Source: M0108 sp937862735
GTDB taxonomy: Bacteria; Pseudomonadota; Gammaproteobacteria; Chromatiales; Chromatiaceae
Assembly (NCBI GenBank): GCA_937862735.1
Contig: CALMDH010000138.1
Location: forward strand, 50,454 to 114,453
Length of the DNA stretch: 64,000 nucleotides
Direction of reading: 5' to 3'
The first letter of the stretch is position 1. The number at the start of each line of letters is the position of its first letter. A program made the translations under genes and the position numbers. Positions 1-6,639 of the stretch are shown here, piece after piece. Under the pieces are notes generated by a model that did no database searches, was not told the DNA's origin, and saw nothing but the letters and a program-made list of their open reading frames with translations.

Positions 1-202
1 CAGACAGGTTACCGGGCGGATTGCCAGGCAGGGGCTGGAGCGGCTGGTACCAGTAATAGTAGGTCGTGCCCGGCTGCAGGGCCGGGTTACCCCAGACCGG
101 GGCGCTCCATTGCTCGAAACGGTAAAAGCCAGTGGCGGAGGCCGTCAGGGTGGTAAGCCCCAGCATGCCCATCAGGGTCAGGGTCAGGGTCTTGCAGTTC
201 AT
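1..202 (-). CDS. Secreted protein of unknown function, 3' end beyond the window
   Basis: Only the first 67 codons are present. The start at 202 gives a typical signal peptide: Lys near the N-terminus, a Leu/Thr-rich hydrophobic stretch of about 15 residues, then an Ala-Ser-Ala cleavage site near residue 23. The mature part is rich in Tyr, Trp, Pro and Gly, including a short Tyr-Tyr-Tyr-Trp-Tyr run and Pro-Leu-Pro-Gly motifs. No family is recognised. Export is inferred from the signal peptide only. Confidence 0.6.
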   Translation of the reverse strand, partial: MNCKTLTLTLMGMLGLTTLTASATGFYRFEQWSAPVWGNPALQPGTTYYYWYQPLQPLPGNPPGNLS

Positions 203-434
203 TGCGAGCCTCGGGTGTCAGGGTTACACGGGGATCCTGAACTAACTATATACCCATCGCGCCAGGATGAGCGGGGCCTGGCATGGGCAGGAGGGCGAAG
301 CGGGAGCAGAGGACGGAAGCTCCCCGGTAGCGGGGGTCGAAGGGCTGCGCGGGGCGGGAGGGACGAGATATATCGCCAGGGGAAACCGACGCGGTGATGT
401 CGCGATGCCCTGCGCGACAGTCCCGTACCGAGCA

Positions 435-463
435 TCGACACTCAGGAGTGCTTCCGCTAAGAT
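435..463 (+). promoter_or_regulatory. Candidate sigma70 promoter for the riboswitch transcript
   Basis: TCGACA (435-440) and TAAGAT (458-463) are separated by exactly 17 bases. The predicted transcription start near 470 falls just before the first conserved riboswitch block at 474, which supports the pairing. The -35 box is non-consensus. Confidence 0.45.
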
Positions 464-469
464 GCAGCC

Positions 470-588
470 CGTCATTGGGGAGTAGCCGCTCTTCGCCCGG
501 AAGAGGCTTGCGTCAACATACTTGGCCCTCAAGGCCATGGCGCAGGCAGTCCCTCGCTTGGCAAGACCTTTGACCACCACGCCTTCGC
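470..588 (+). ncRNA. yybP-ykoY (manganese) riboswitch
   Basis: The blocks GGGGAGTAGCC (475-485), CGTCAACATACTT (513-525) and GCAAGACCTTTGACC (about 565-579) match, in order and spacing, the yybP-ykoY aptamer as I know it from leaders such as E. coli mntP and alx. Between them lie a hairpin with arms around CTCTTC and GAAGAG, and a second hairpin around GGCC-CTCAA-GGCC enclosed by TGCG and CGCA. The family binds Mn2+ and switches on exporters. Nothing convincing is encoded between the aptamer and the cation exporter at 820, so that gene is the probable target, with about 230 bases left for the expression platform. Confidence 0.85.
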
Positions 589-819
589 TTGGCCGGGGAG
601 GTGTGATGGCCATGTGTCCTCAGCCCGGCCGGGATGCCCTGATGAACGCCTTCCCCGTCCTTACGCAACGCACCGTCGGTGCCCGTCCCTGGCCGCCTGG
701 CGACTCTCGCTCAGCCAGATCCGGGTGGGCCGTTCATTCTCCCTTCCCCCCCGGCTCGGCATTCGTCGCAATTCCGCTGGCTTCGGTGGCCCTTTGGTCA
801 CGGGCTGAGGAGCGCCAGC

Positions 820-1944
820 ATGCACACTGAAAATCTTGCCGCCTGGAGGCACGATCACGTCTTCGATCAGAGCAACGCCGCCGCTGAACGCGGTACCCGC
901 CTGGTCATGTGGATCACCGCCGCCATGATGGTGATCGAGATCGCCGCCGGCTGGTGGTTCAACTCCATGGCCTTGCTGGCGGATGGCTGGCACATGAGTT
1001 CCCATGCCGTGGCCATCGGACTGTCCGCCATGGCCTACGCCAGCGCCCGCCAACTCGCCCGGGACAACCGTTTTGCCTTCGGGACCTGGAAGATCGAGAT
1101 CCTGGGGGGCTTTGCCAGCGCCATCTTCCTCCTCGGCGTGGCCCTGATGATGGTGTTCGGCTCGGTGGAGCGAATCCTGGCGCCCCAACCGATCCAGTAT
1201 CTGGAGGCCATCGTCGTGGCCTGTCTTGGGCTGGTCGTCAATATCGTCTGCGCCCTGATTCTTGGCCAGGCCCATCACCACGGCCACGGTCATGGCCACG
1301 GCGATGCCCAGGACCACGGACGTCATCACCTTCATGATTCGGGTCATGATCATCCCCATCCCCATCCCCATCCCCATCCCCATCCCCATCCTCATGTCCA
1401 GGACCTTGGTCATGATGCCGCCGCGGCCCATCCTCACAACCAGGCTCACGCCCCTGGCCAGGGCCACGGCCACCACGAGGACCTCAATCTCAAGTCGGCC
1501 TACCTGCATGTCATCGCCGACGCCGCCACCTCGGTGCTGGCCATCATCGCCCTCTTTGGCGGCTGGCTTTACGGCTGGATGTGGCTCGATCCGGCCATGG
1601 GTATCCTCGGCGCCCTTCTGGTGGGGCGCTGGGCCAAGGGTTTGCTGATCGAGACCGGCAAGGTACTGCTGGACCGGGAGATGGACCATCCGGTGGTGGC
1701 GGAGATTCGTGAGGCCATCGAGACCCCTGAGGACGAGGCCGAGACCCGCCTCACCGACCTGCATGTCTGGCGGGTGGGCAGGAACGCCTATGCCTGTGCC
1801 CTGACGGTGGTGACCCATGACCCCCGGCTCACCGCCACCCAGATCCGCCAGCGTCTGGCCATCCACGCGGAGATCGTCCACACGACCATCGAGGTCCATG
1901 TCTGCACGGAGGAGGACTCCCCTCCTCACCCAGCAGTGAGTTGA
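820..1944 (+). CDS. dmeF: Cation diffusion facilitator family efflux transporter, DmeF-like
   Basis: A 374-residue inner-membrane metal/proton antiporter of the CDF family. The N-terminus (Asn-Leu near residue 5, a His-Asp-His motif, then Ala-Ala-Glu-Arg) and a Met-Ala-Leu-Leu-Ala-Asp metal-site helix with a following His resemble DmeF, a Co2+/Ni2+ exporter subgroup. A long cytoplasmic loop (about residues 147-225) is extremely His-rich and includes a His-Pro repeat. A C-terminal cytoplasmic domain follows. The start at 820 was chosen because GAGG lies 10 bases upstream and homology begins there; the frame is open further upstream but contains nothing family-like. The upstream Mn2+ riboswitch and downstream UPF0016 gene suggest Mn2+ may be its real substrate. 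Family is sure, metal is not. Confidence 0.85.
   Translation: MHTENLAAWRHDHVFDQSNAAAERGTRLVMWITAAMMVIEIAAGWWFNSMALLADGWHMSSHAVAIGLSAMAYASARQLARDNRFAFGTWKIEILGGFASAIFLLGVALMMVFGSVERILAPQPIQYLEAIVVACLGLVVNIVCALILGQAHHHGHGHGHGDAQDHGRHHLHDSGHDHPHPHPHPHPHPHPHVQDLGHDAAAAHPHNQAHAPGQGHGHHEDLNLKSAYLHVIADAATSVLAIIALFGGWLYGWMWLDPAMGILGALLVGRWAKGLLIETGKVLLDREMDHPVVAEIREAIETPEDEAETRLTDLHVWRVGRNAYACALTVVTHDPRLTATQIRQRLAIHAEIVHTTIEVHVCTEEDSPPHPAVS
1351..1395 (+). repeat. dmeF: CATCCC tandem repeat encoding His-Pro dipeptides
   Basis: About seven consecutive CATCCC units lie inside the cation exporter gene and encode (His-Pro)n in the cytoplasmic metal-binding loop. The unit is near-perfect at the DNA level, so it can expand or contract by slippage in 6-base steps without frameshifting. 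Confidence 0.85.
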
Positions 1945-2000
1945 AGACGTGCTCTGAAACAGCGACGCTGCCTTTACCCGCTTCCCCTCCCGACGGCCAC

Positions 2001-2068
2001 GCTAACTGTCATGAGGCGGCAAGCCACACCCCTGACTATGAAAGACTTTCCCGTGACTTTCACGCTAA
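2001..2068 (+). repeat. 68-nt conserved non-coding element, copy A
   Basis: This stretch, 113 bases before the UPF0016 gene, matches a second copy at 36517-36584 at 58 of 68 positions without gaps. Invariant blocks include GCTAACTGTCATGAGG at the 5' end, CACACCCCTGA, ATGAAAG and CGTGACTTTCAC. TGAAAG and CTTTCA can pair as a hairpin arm. Most differences would change amino acids in the shared open frame, so it behaves as a DNA or RNA signal, not as coding sequence. It begins with a half-match to a PhoB box (CTGTCAT). It is not a riboswitch class I recognise. Confidence 0.6.
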
Positions 2069-2181
2069 ACCCTGCATGCGACCTCGCCCTGGCCCGCCGC
2101 GGATGAGATCCGCCGCGGCGGTCGGGACCGATTCATACAGTCAGCTGAGATTTTTCAACTAGCCACCGCAACAGGCCCATC

Positions 2182-2778
2182 ATGTCCATCCTTGAATTCC
2201 TCACCGCCATCCTCTCCACCTTCGGCCTGATCTTTCTGGCCGAGATCGGCGACAAAAGTCAGCTCGTCTGCATGACCCTCGCCGCGCGCCACCGTCACCC
2301 CCCCGTGCTGCTCGGGGCCGTGGCCGCCTTCCTGGTGCTCAATACCCTGGCCGTGGTCTTTGGCGCGGGCCTGGCACAATGGATTCCGGAGCAGGTCCTG
2401 GCCGGGGCGGTGGCCATCCTCTTCGGGGTCTTTGGCATCAAATCCCTGCTCACCAAGGAAGAGGCGGAGGACCCGGACGGGGAGGTGGTGGAAAAGCCAG
2501 GCCATGGCATCTTCGTCACCACCTTCATGATGCTGTTTCTGGCCGAGATGGGCGACAAGACCCAGTTGGCCGTGGCGGGCCTGGCGGTCACCTTGCCCCC
2601 CGCGGCGGTCTGGTTGGGTGCCACCCTGGCCTTGATCATTACCTCCGCCCTGGGCATCTGGCTGGGCGTCACCCTGCTGCGGCGCATCCCCATCCATCGT
2701 CTCCACCAGATCAGCGGGGTGTTTTTCCTCGTCCTGGCCGCCTTCGCTGCGGCCCAGGTCTTTGGTGGCCTGGGCTAG
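2182..2778 (+). CDS. UPF0016 (TMEM165/GDT1) family cation exporter
   Basis: A 198-residue inner-membrane protein with about six hydrophobic helices in two related halves. Each half carries the signature Glu-x-Gly-Asp-Lys-(Ser/Thr): EIGDKSQL near residue 22 and EMGDKTQL near residue 122. This family exports Ca2+ or Mn2+; bacterial members such as MneA of Vibrio confer manganese resistance. The acidic loop between halves (about residues 95-108) is typical. Its position behind a riboswitch-controlled cation exporter supports a Mn2+ role. The start at 2182 has only a weak ribosome-binding site. A 68-nt conserved element lies upstream and may regulate it. The gene ends with TAG, showing that amber is an ordinary stop codon here. 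Confidence 0.85.
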   Translation: MSILEFLTAILSTFGLIFLAEIGDKSQLVCMTLAARHRHPPVLLGAVAAFLVLNTLAVVFGAGLAQWIPEQVLAGAVAILFGVFGIKSLLTKEEAEDPDGEVVEKPGHGIFVTTFMMLFLAEMGDKTQLAVAGLAVTLPPAAVWLGATLALIITSALGIWLGVTLLRRIPIHRLHQISGVFFLVLAAFAAAQVFGGLG

Positions 2779-2833
2779 CAAGACCGGGAAACCCGGTTAT
2801 ATCGTCGTCGCACCCCACTTTTCGGCAGGGATG

Positions 2834-2860
2834 GGGAGGGTCGGGTGGCGTCTGGCGGGG
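2834..2860 (+). repeat. 27-bp G-rich dispersed repeat, copy 1
   Basis: A G-rich 27-mer beginning GGGAGGGTCGGGT matches 61378-61404 at 24 of 27 positions. Both copies sit 30-60 bases downstream of the stop codon of a plus-strand gene, and both are preceded by a related TT-CGGCA motif, so the repeat unit may be longer. It is probably a small extragenic repeat of this genome. Confidence 0.5.
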
Positions 2861-2907
2861 TGTCGACCGCAATGATGCGGTCGTCAAGCTTAAGCACAAA
2901 TGGCGGG

Positions 2908-3540
2908 TCAATGGCGGGGCGGGAGGCGGGTGGGGTCGGCGCCGCCGCCCGCTTCGTACCACATCAGGTGCTCCAGGAGATCGGTGGTGCGGGCCACCGA
3001 GGCGTGGAGGTTGCACAGAATGGTGGGGACCTGGCCCACTTCCAGGGTGTTGCGCACTTCCCGCGCGGCGAGCTGGGCATTGCCGAGGATGCCCGCCAGC
3101 AGCGCGTGGGAAAGCCGGTCCCCCTCCAGATCGGCGGGGACCATGAGCAACCGGGCCTCGGCACTGAGGCTGTCCTGGAATTGCCGGCGGGCCGCTTCCG
3201 CCGCCCGGAGATCGCTCAGATCGTTGCCGATCAGGACATAGCCGAGGTGAAGCTCGTGTGTCGAGACCACCGGATCGAGGCGGAGAAGATAGGGGCGTGC
3301 CTGCCCGGTAGGTAGGGGGAGATTGACCTCGCCCCGCCAGGGGTAATGAGCCTCCAGTGCGTCCAGGACCCCCGCCCTGGCCTCGGGTTGATCGCCAAGG
3401 AGCGGCAGGAGGTCCGCCAGGTGCGTCGGCCGCTGGTCCGGGGGCAGCAGGCCGGCGAAGGCCTGGTTCAGCAGGATGATGCGTTGCGTGGCATCAGCGA
3501 CAACCAGGGGGTGCTCGGTGAAGGACAGCCGGGCGCTGCA
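2908..3540 (-). pseudogene. PAS and C-terminal helical output region of the bacteriophytochrome, cut off by an in-frame TAG
   Basis: Reading straight on in frame from the TAG at 3541-3543 gives an uninterrupted 210-codon continuation. It starts with a PAS-like domain (Leu-Ser-Phe-Thr-Glu-His-Pro-Leu-Val-Val-Ala-Asp, then Leu-Leu-Asn-Gln-Ala-Phe) and ends with helices containing an Ile-Leu-Gly-Asn-Ala-Gln motif. With the upstream part the whole frame is 736 codons, close to the roughly 730 residues I recall for RpBphP1 of Rhodopseudomonas, which has the order PAS-GAF-PHY-PAS-helical output. Neither frame nor sequence quality decays after the stop, so the mutation is recent, read through, or a sequencing error. 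Separate translation could start no earlier than about 3270, inside the PAS domain. Confidence 0.75.
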
Positions 3541-5118
3541 CTATCTGACCTGATGCTGGGTGATGAGCAGGCGGATGGAGCGGACTTCCTGCATGACATC
3601 GGCCACGGCGTTACCGATCTGGCGGGCGGTGGTCAGATCCTGGTGCGTCCAGGGATCGGCCGTCCCTTTGACCACCTCCTGCCAGCGGGCGAAGGAGAGG
3701 CGAGGGGAGATGTCCCGGGGGTCGGCGCCTCCCTTGGCCGCTTCATGGGGATTGCCGCCCCAGGTCAGGGTGCGGATGCGCTCCGGCCGGAACCAGAGCA
3801 GGTACTCCCCGGGGCTGAAGGAAAGGGGTACCGCCAGCATGCCGGCCGCCATCGGCAGCAAGCCCGTAAAGCGGGGATTTTGCCGGGCCAGGGTATGGGT
3901 GGCCGTGAGCGTGGTGCTGGCTTGATGATCTAGCCAGGCCCCGATTGCGCGCAGTTCCGGTAGCCGGGGAACCTCCCCGGCGGTGAGCACCCCCTCTTGG
4001 CGTAACAGGGCCAGTCCGCTGGCCCGCAGGGCCTTCAGCAACTCCTCGGGATGGTCGAAGAGCGCTCGCTCCCAGGCCCCCTGGGTGGCGACGGCGGTGA
4101 TCATCCGTTCACCCAGGTGGCGCACGGCCAGTTCCGCCTGGGACTGGCAGAAGCCCTCGATGGCGGTGATGCGGGTCGCGATGGCCTCGGCGAGGAGGTC
4201 GCAGACGACGCGGATCGGGTACTGCACCAGGTGGGGACCGCCGTGGTGGCAGAGTACCAGCCCCCACAGCCGGCCATTGACCATCAGGGATGTGCTCAGG
4301 CTGGCGCGCACGCCCATGTTGCGCAGGTATTGGATATGAATGGGGGACATGGCGCGCAGGCAGCACAGGGACATGTCCAGGGGCGCCTGCTGGAAGGGCG
4401 CCAGGGGCGGCTCCAGGGGCACGGGGCGGTCGTCCACGTCCCTCAGGAGGCGCAGGCGATTGCGCTCGTACAGGCGCCGCGCGATCTGGGGGATATCCGA
4501 GGCCGGGTAGCGGTTGCCGAGGTAAGGTTCTTGCTCCGGTCGGCGCGCCTCGGCGATGACGGTCCCATGGCCCTCCTCATCGAACTGGTAAACCATGACC
4601 CGGTCATACCCGGTCAGGTCCTTGAAGAGCCGCGCCGCCGTATCCGCCAGGGCCGGGAGGGAGAAGGCCCCGGCGATCGCCTTGAGGGCGTCCTGGACGA
4701 AGGCCCGCAAGTCGGCGGAGGGGGCGGCCACCTCCAGTTCGACGATCAGCCCACCGCCGGGGGGGCGATGGAGGGAGCCATCGAGGGCCAGGTCCAGGCT
4801 GGCGACCTCGCAGCGCACGGCGACGGGGAGGGTGTCGAGGGGCTCCGTCAGACGTGAGCGGACGCGGCTGGCTAGATTGCCTCCCAGGGCCGACAGGGGC
4901 AGGCCCAGGATGGGTCCCCACAGCCGGAGGAAGGCCGCGGCGTTGGCGCTGGCCTGGACGATGACCAGTTCCGGTTCCGTCACCACCAGCAGGGCGCCAT
5001 GGGGCTGAATGGAACCGGCCAGGTGGATCTGTTCCCGCTCGCAATTGGACAGGTTCGCCTCGCCGAAGCGGGTGGGTTCCGCGGGATGGAGCTGCTCGCA
5101 GCAGGGCGGAGTCATCAT
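3541..5118 (-). CDS. bphP: Bacteriophytochrome photosensory core (PAS-GAF-PHY), BphP1-like
   Basis: A 525-residue red/far-red photoreceptor that binds biliverdin. The N-terminal Cys-Glu-Arg-Glu motif (Cys26) followed by IHLAGSIQPHG is the biliverdin attachment region. The GAF domain has PASDIPQ, and the PHY domain has Trp-Gly-Gly-Asn-Pro and the tongue motif Pro-Arg-Leu-Ser-Phe. The start at 5118 overlaps the stop of the ppsR-like gene (ATGATGA), so the two are translationally coupled. The same pairing in Rhodopseudomonas and Bradyrhizobium lets the phytochrome antagonise PpsR and so control photosynthesis genes with light. The in-frame TAG at 3541-3543 removes the output region. Loss of that region should impair signalling unless the stop is suppressed. 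Confidence 0.85.
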   Translation of the reverse strand: MMTPPCCEQLHPAEPTRFGEANLSNCEREQIHLAGSIQPHGALLVVTEPELVIVQASANAAAFLRLWGPILGLPLSALGGNLASRVRSRLTEPLDTLPVAVRCEVASLDLALDGSLHRPPGGGLIVELEVAAPSADLRAFVQDALKAIAGAFSLPALADTAARLFKDLTGYDRVMVYQFDEEGHGTVIAEARRPEQEPYLGNRYPASDIPQIARRLYERNRLRLLRDVDDRPVPLEPPLAPFQQAPLDMSLCCLRAMSPIHIQYLRNMGVRASLSTSLMVNGRLWGLVLCHHGGPHLVQYPIRVVCDLLAEAIATRITAIEGFCQSQAELAVRHLGERMITAVATQGAWERALFDHPEELLKALRASGLALLRQEGVLTAGEVPRLPELRAIGAWLDHQASTTLTATHTLARQNPRFTGLLPMAAGMLAVPLSFSPGEYLLWFRPERIRTLTWGGNPHEAAKGGADPRDISPRLSFARWQEVVKGTADPWTHQDLTTARQIGNAVADVMQEVRSIRLLITQHQVR

Positions 5119-6491
5119 GGCTGGGCTGCGGCCCGCTCTTCGCCATCCAGGCCATAGCGGCCGAATTTGACGTAGAGGCTCTGGCGACTGATGCCCAGGA
5201 GTTCGGCGGCGACCGTCCGGTTCCCCGCGGCGAGGTCCAGGGCGGCCTCGATGTAGTGGCGTTCGATGACCTCTGTCGCCTCGTCGACCAGGCGCCGCAG
5301 GCTGGTCCTGCCTACCTGCTTGGTCAGGATATCCAGCCATTGGCCCGAGGCACTGGCCCGGTTCTCCGTCGACAGACGCCGATCGATGTTGCGGGTGCAG
5401 ACGCCAATATGACTGGGATTGGTCGGCGCGTTGCCAACGGCGGAGATCTCCACCTCGATCTCGGAGCCCAGTTCGCCGTACAGCTTGGTCGAGAACAGCC
5501 GCACGGCGCCGAGGCGCCGCACGTTGGCCAGGAGCACCGTGAGGTCGGCGCCCGGGCGTCCGAGCCAGCGCCCCAGGGGTTTGCCGAGGATCGCGGTCTC
5601 GGAGCCCATCTGCACCAGGTCGAGAAAGGCGCGATTGGCCCGGAGGATGGCCCCCTGCTGGTCAATGACGGTAAAGGCATCGGGGCTGCGCTCGACCAGG
5701 TGTTCGAGCGGTGACTGGCCCCGGGTCGGGTGGGCGGGCACCGGCCCCTCCGCCGGGGCGAATTGAACCAGGAACACCTGGCGGGCCTGGGCCACCATGA
5801 GGGAGGCCCGGGCGAACCAGGCGTGTCGCGCCGCGCCGATCCGCACCAGGGTACCCGGGGCGCCGCCCCGTTCCCGCACCTCATGCAGCATGCCCAGAAA
5901 GGTATCCAGGTCCTCCGGGCGGAGGCTGTCCAACAGACGGCGGGCGGGGTTGGCCTTGGGGGAGCCGCTACTGAGGCCAAAGACTTGCATCGCCATGGGG
6001 TTGGCCTCCAGGACGCCGAAATCCCGGGCATCCAGCAGCAGCACGGCCTCGCTGGAGGCATTGACCAGGTGACGGTAGCGGGTCTCGACCTCGCGCAGCT
6101 TCAGATAATCCTGGGCCATCGCCTGTTGCGTCACGATCAGGCGGTTCTGGATCTCGGTGGCCGCCTGCAGGCTCTTGCCCACCGCGACCAGGTCCTGACC
6201 ACCCTCCCGGCGGAAGGTGGTGTACTCGACGGAGACCTCGCGGCCGCTGGGCAGCCGCTGGACCAGGGGGCGAAAGGGGGAAAGCCCCCGGACCCGGACC
6301 TCGCCAAGGATGCGCCGCAGCAGAACCCCATCCCGTTCCGGCACGGTCGCCGCCCAGGGCAGGCCGATCCAGGCCGTCGCCGCTTCTGCGGCGAAGACGC
6401 CCGCCAGGGTGGCCTCCCGGATGACGCCATCCGGGTCCAGGGAGAGCAGGATGTCAGGGGCCGTAAGCGGAGGTTCGATCATGAGCGTCAC
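5115..6491 (-). CDS. ppsR: PpsR/CrtJ-type transcriptional repressor of photosynthesis genes
   Basis: A 458-residue cytoplasmic regulator with N-terminal PAS-like domain (about 10-105), a coiled linker with a Gln-rich helix (110-140), PAS1 (140-250), PAS2 (270-385) and a Fis-type helix-turn-helix at the C-terminus (about 415-450: Gly-Asn-Arg-Thr, then Leu-Gly-Ile-Ser-Arg-Gln-Ser-Leu-Tyr). This domain order defines PpsR/CrtJ, which binds TGT-N12-ACA palindromes and represses pigment and light-harvesting genes in oxygen or light. The only Cys I see is just after PAS2; none lies in the HTH, where classical CrtJ/PpsR has its redox Cys, so sensing may rest on the phytochrome partner. No bch, crt or puf genes lie in this window. 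Confidence 0.87.
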   Translation of the reverse strand: MTLMIEPPLTAPDILLSLDPDGVIREATLAGVFAAEAATAWIGLPWAATVPERDGVLLRRILGEVRVRGLSPFRPLVQRLPSGREVSVEYTTFRREGGQDLVAVGKSLQAATEIQNRLIVTQQAMAQDYLKLREVETRYRHLVNASSEAVLLLDARDFGVLEANPMAMQVFGLSSGSPKANPARRLLDSLRPEDLDTFLGMLHEVRERGGAPGTLVRIGAARHAWFARASLMVAQARQVFLVQFAPAEGPVPAHPTRGQSPLEHLVERSPDAFTVIDQQGAILRANRAFLDLVQMGSETAILGKPLGRWLGRPGADLTVLLANVRRLGAVRLFSTKLYGELGSEIEVEISAVGNAPTNPSHIGVCTRNIDRRLSTENRASASGQWLDILTKQVGRTSLRRLVDEATEVIERHYIEAALDLAAGNRTVAAELLGISRQSLYVKFGRYGLDGEERAAAQP

Positions 6492-6639
6492 GCCCTGGTG
6501 ACAGGCCGGTTCTACAAGTGGTGACCTATGTTACCTAAATCCCGTTGGCGGGCACCGACTTTATCCCCAGCGCCATGCGGTTTTCCGGCGTGCCGTTTCA
6601 GTCCGTAAGGGTGGGCGCCTTGGGCCGGAGGCGCGGGGT

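Noticed and set aside
522..830. A protein-coding gene between the riboswitch and the cation exporter
   Set aside because: The frame starts inside the aptamer, overlaps the exporter start and has no family features.
6511..6528. ACA-N12-TGT upstream of the ppsR-like gene as a PpsR autoregulatory site
   Set aside because: The known PpsR/CrtJ site is TGT-N12-ACA; this is the reverse orientation of half-sites and a six-base match is weak.
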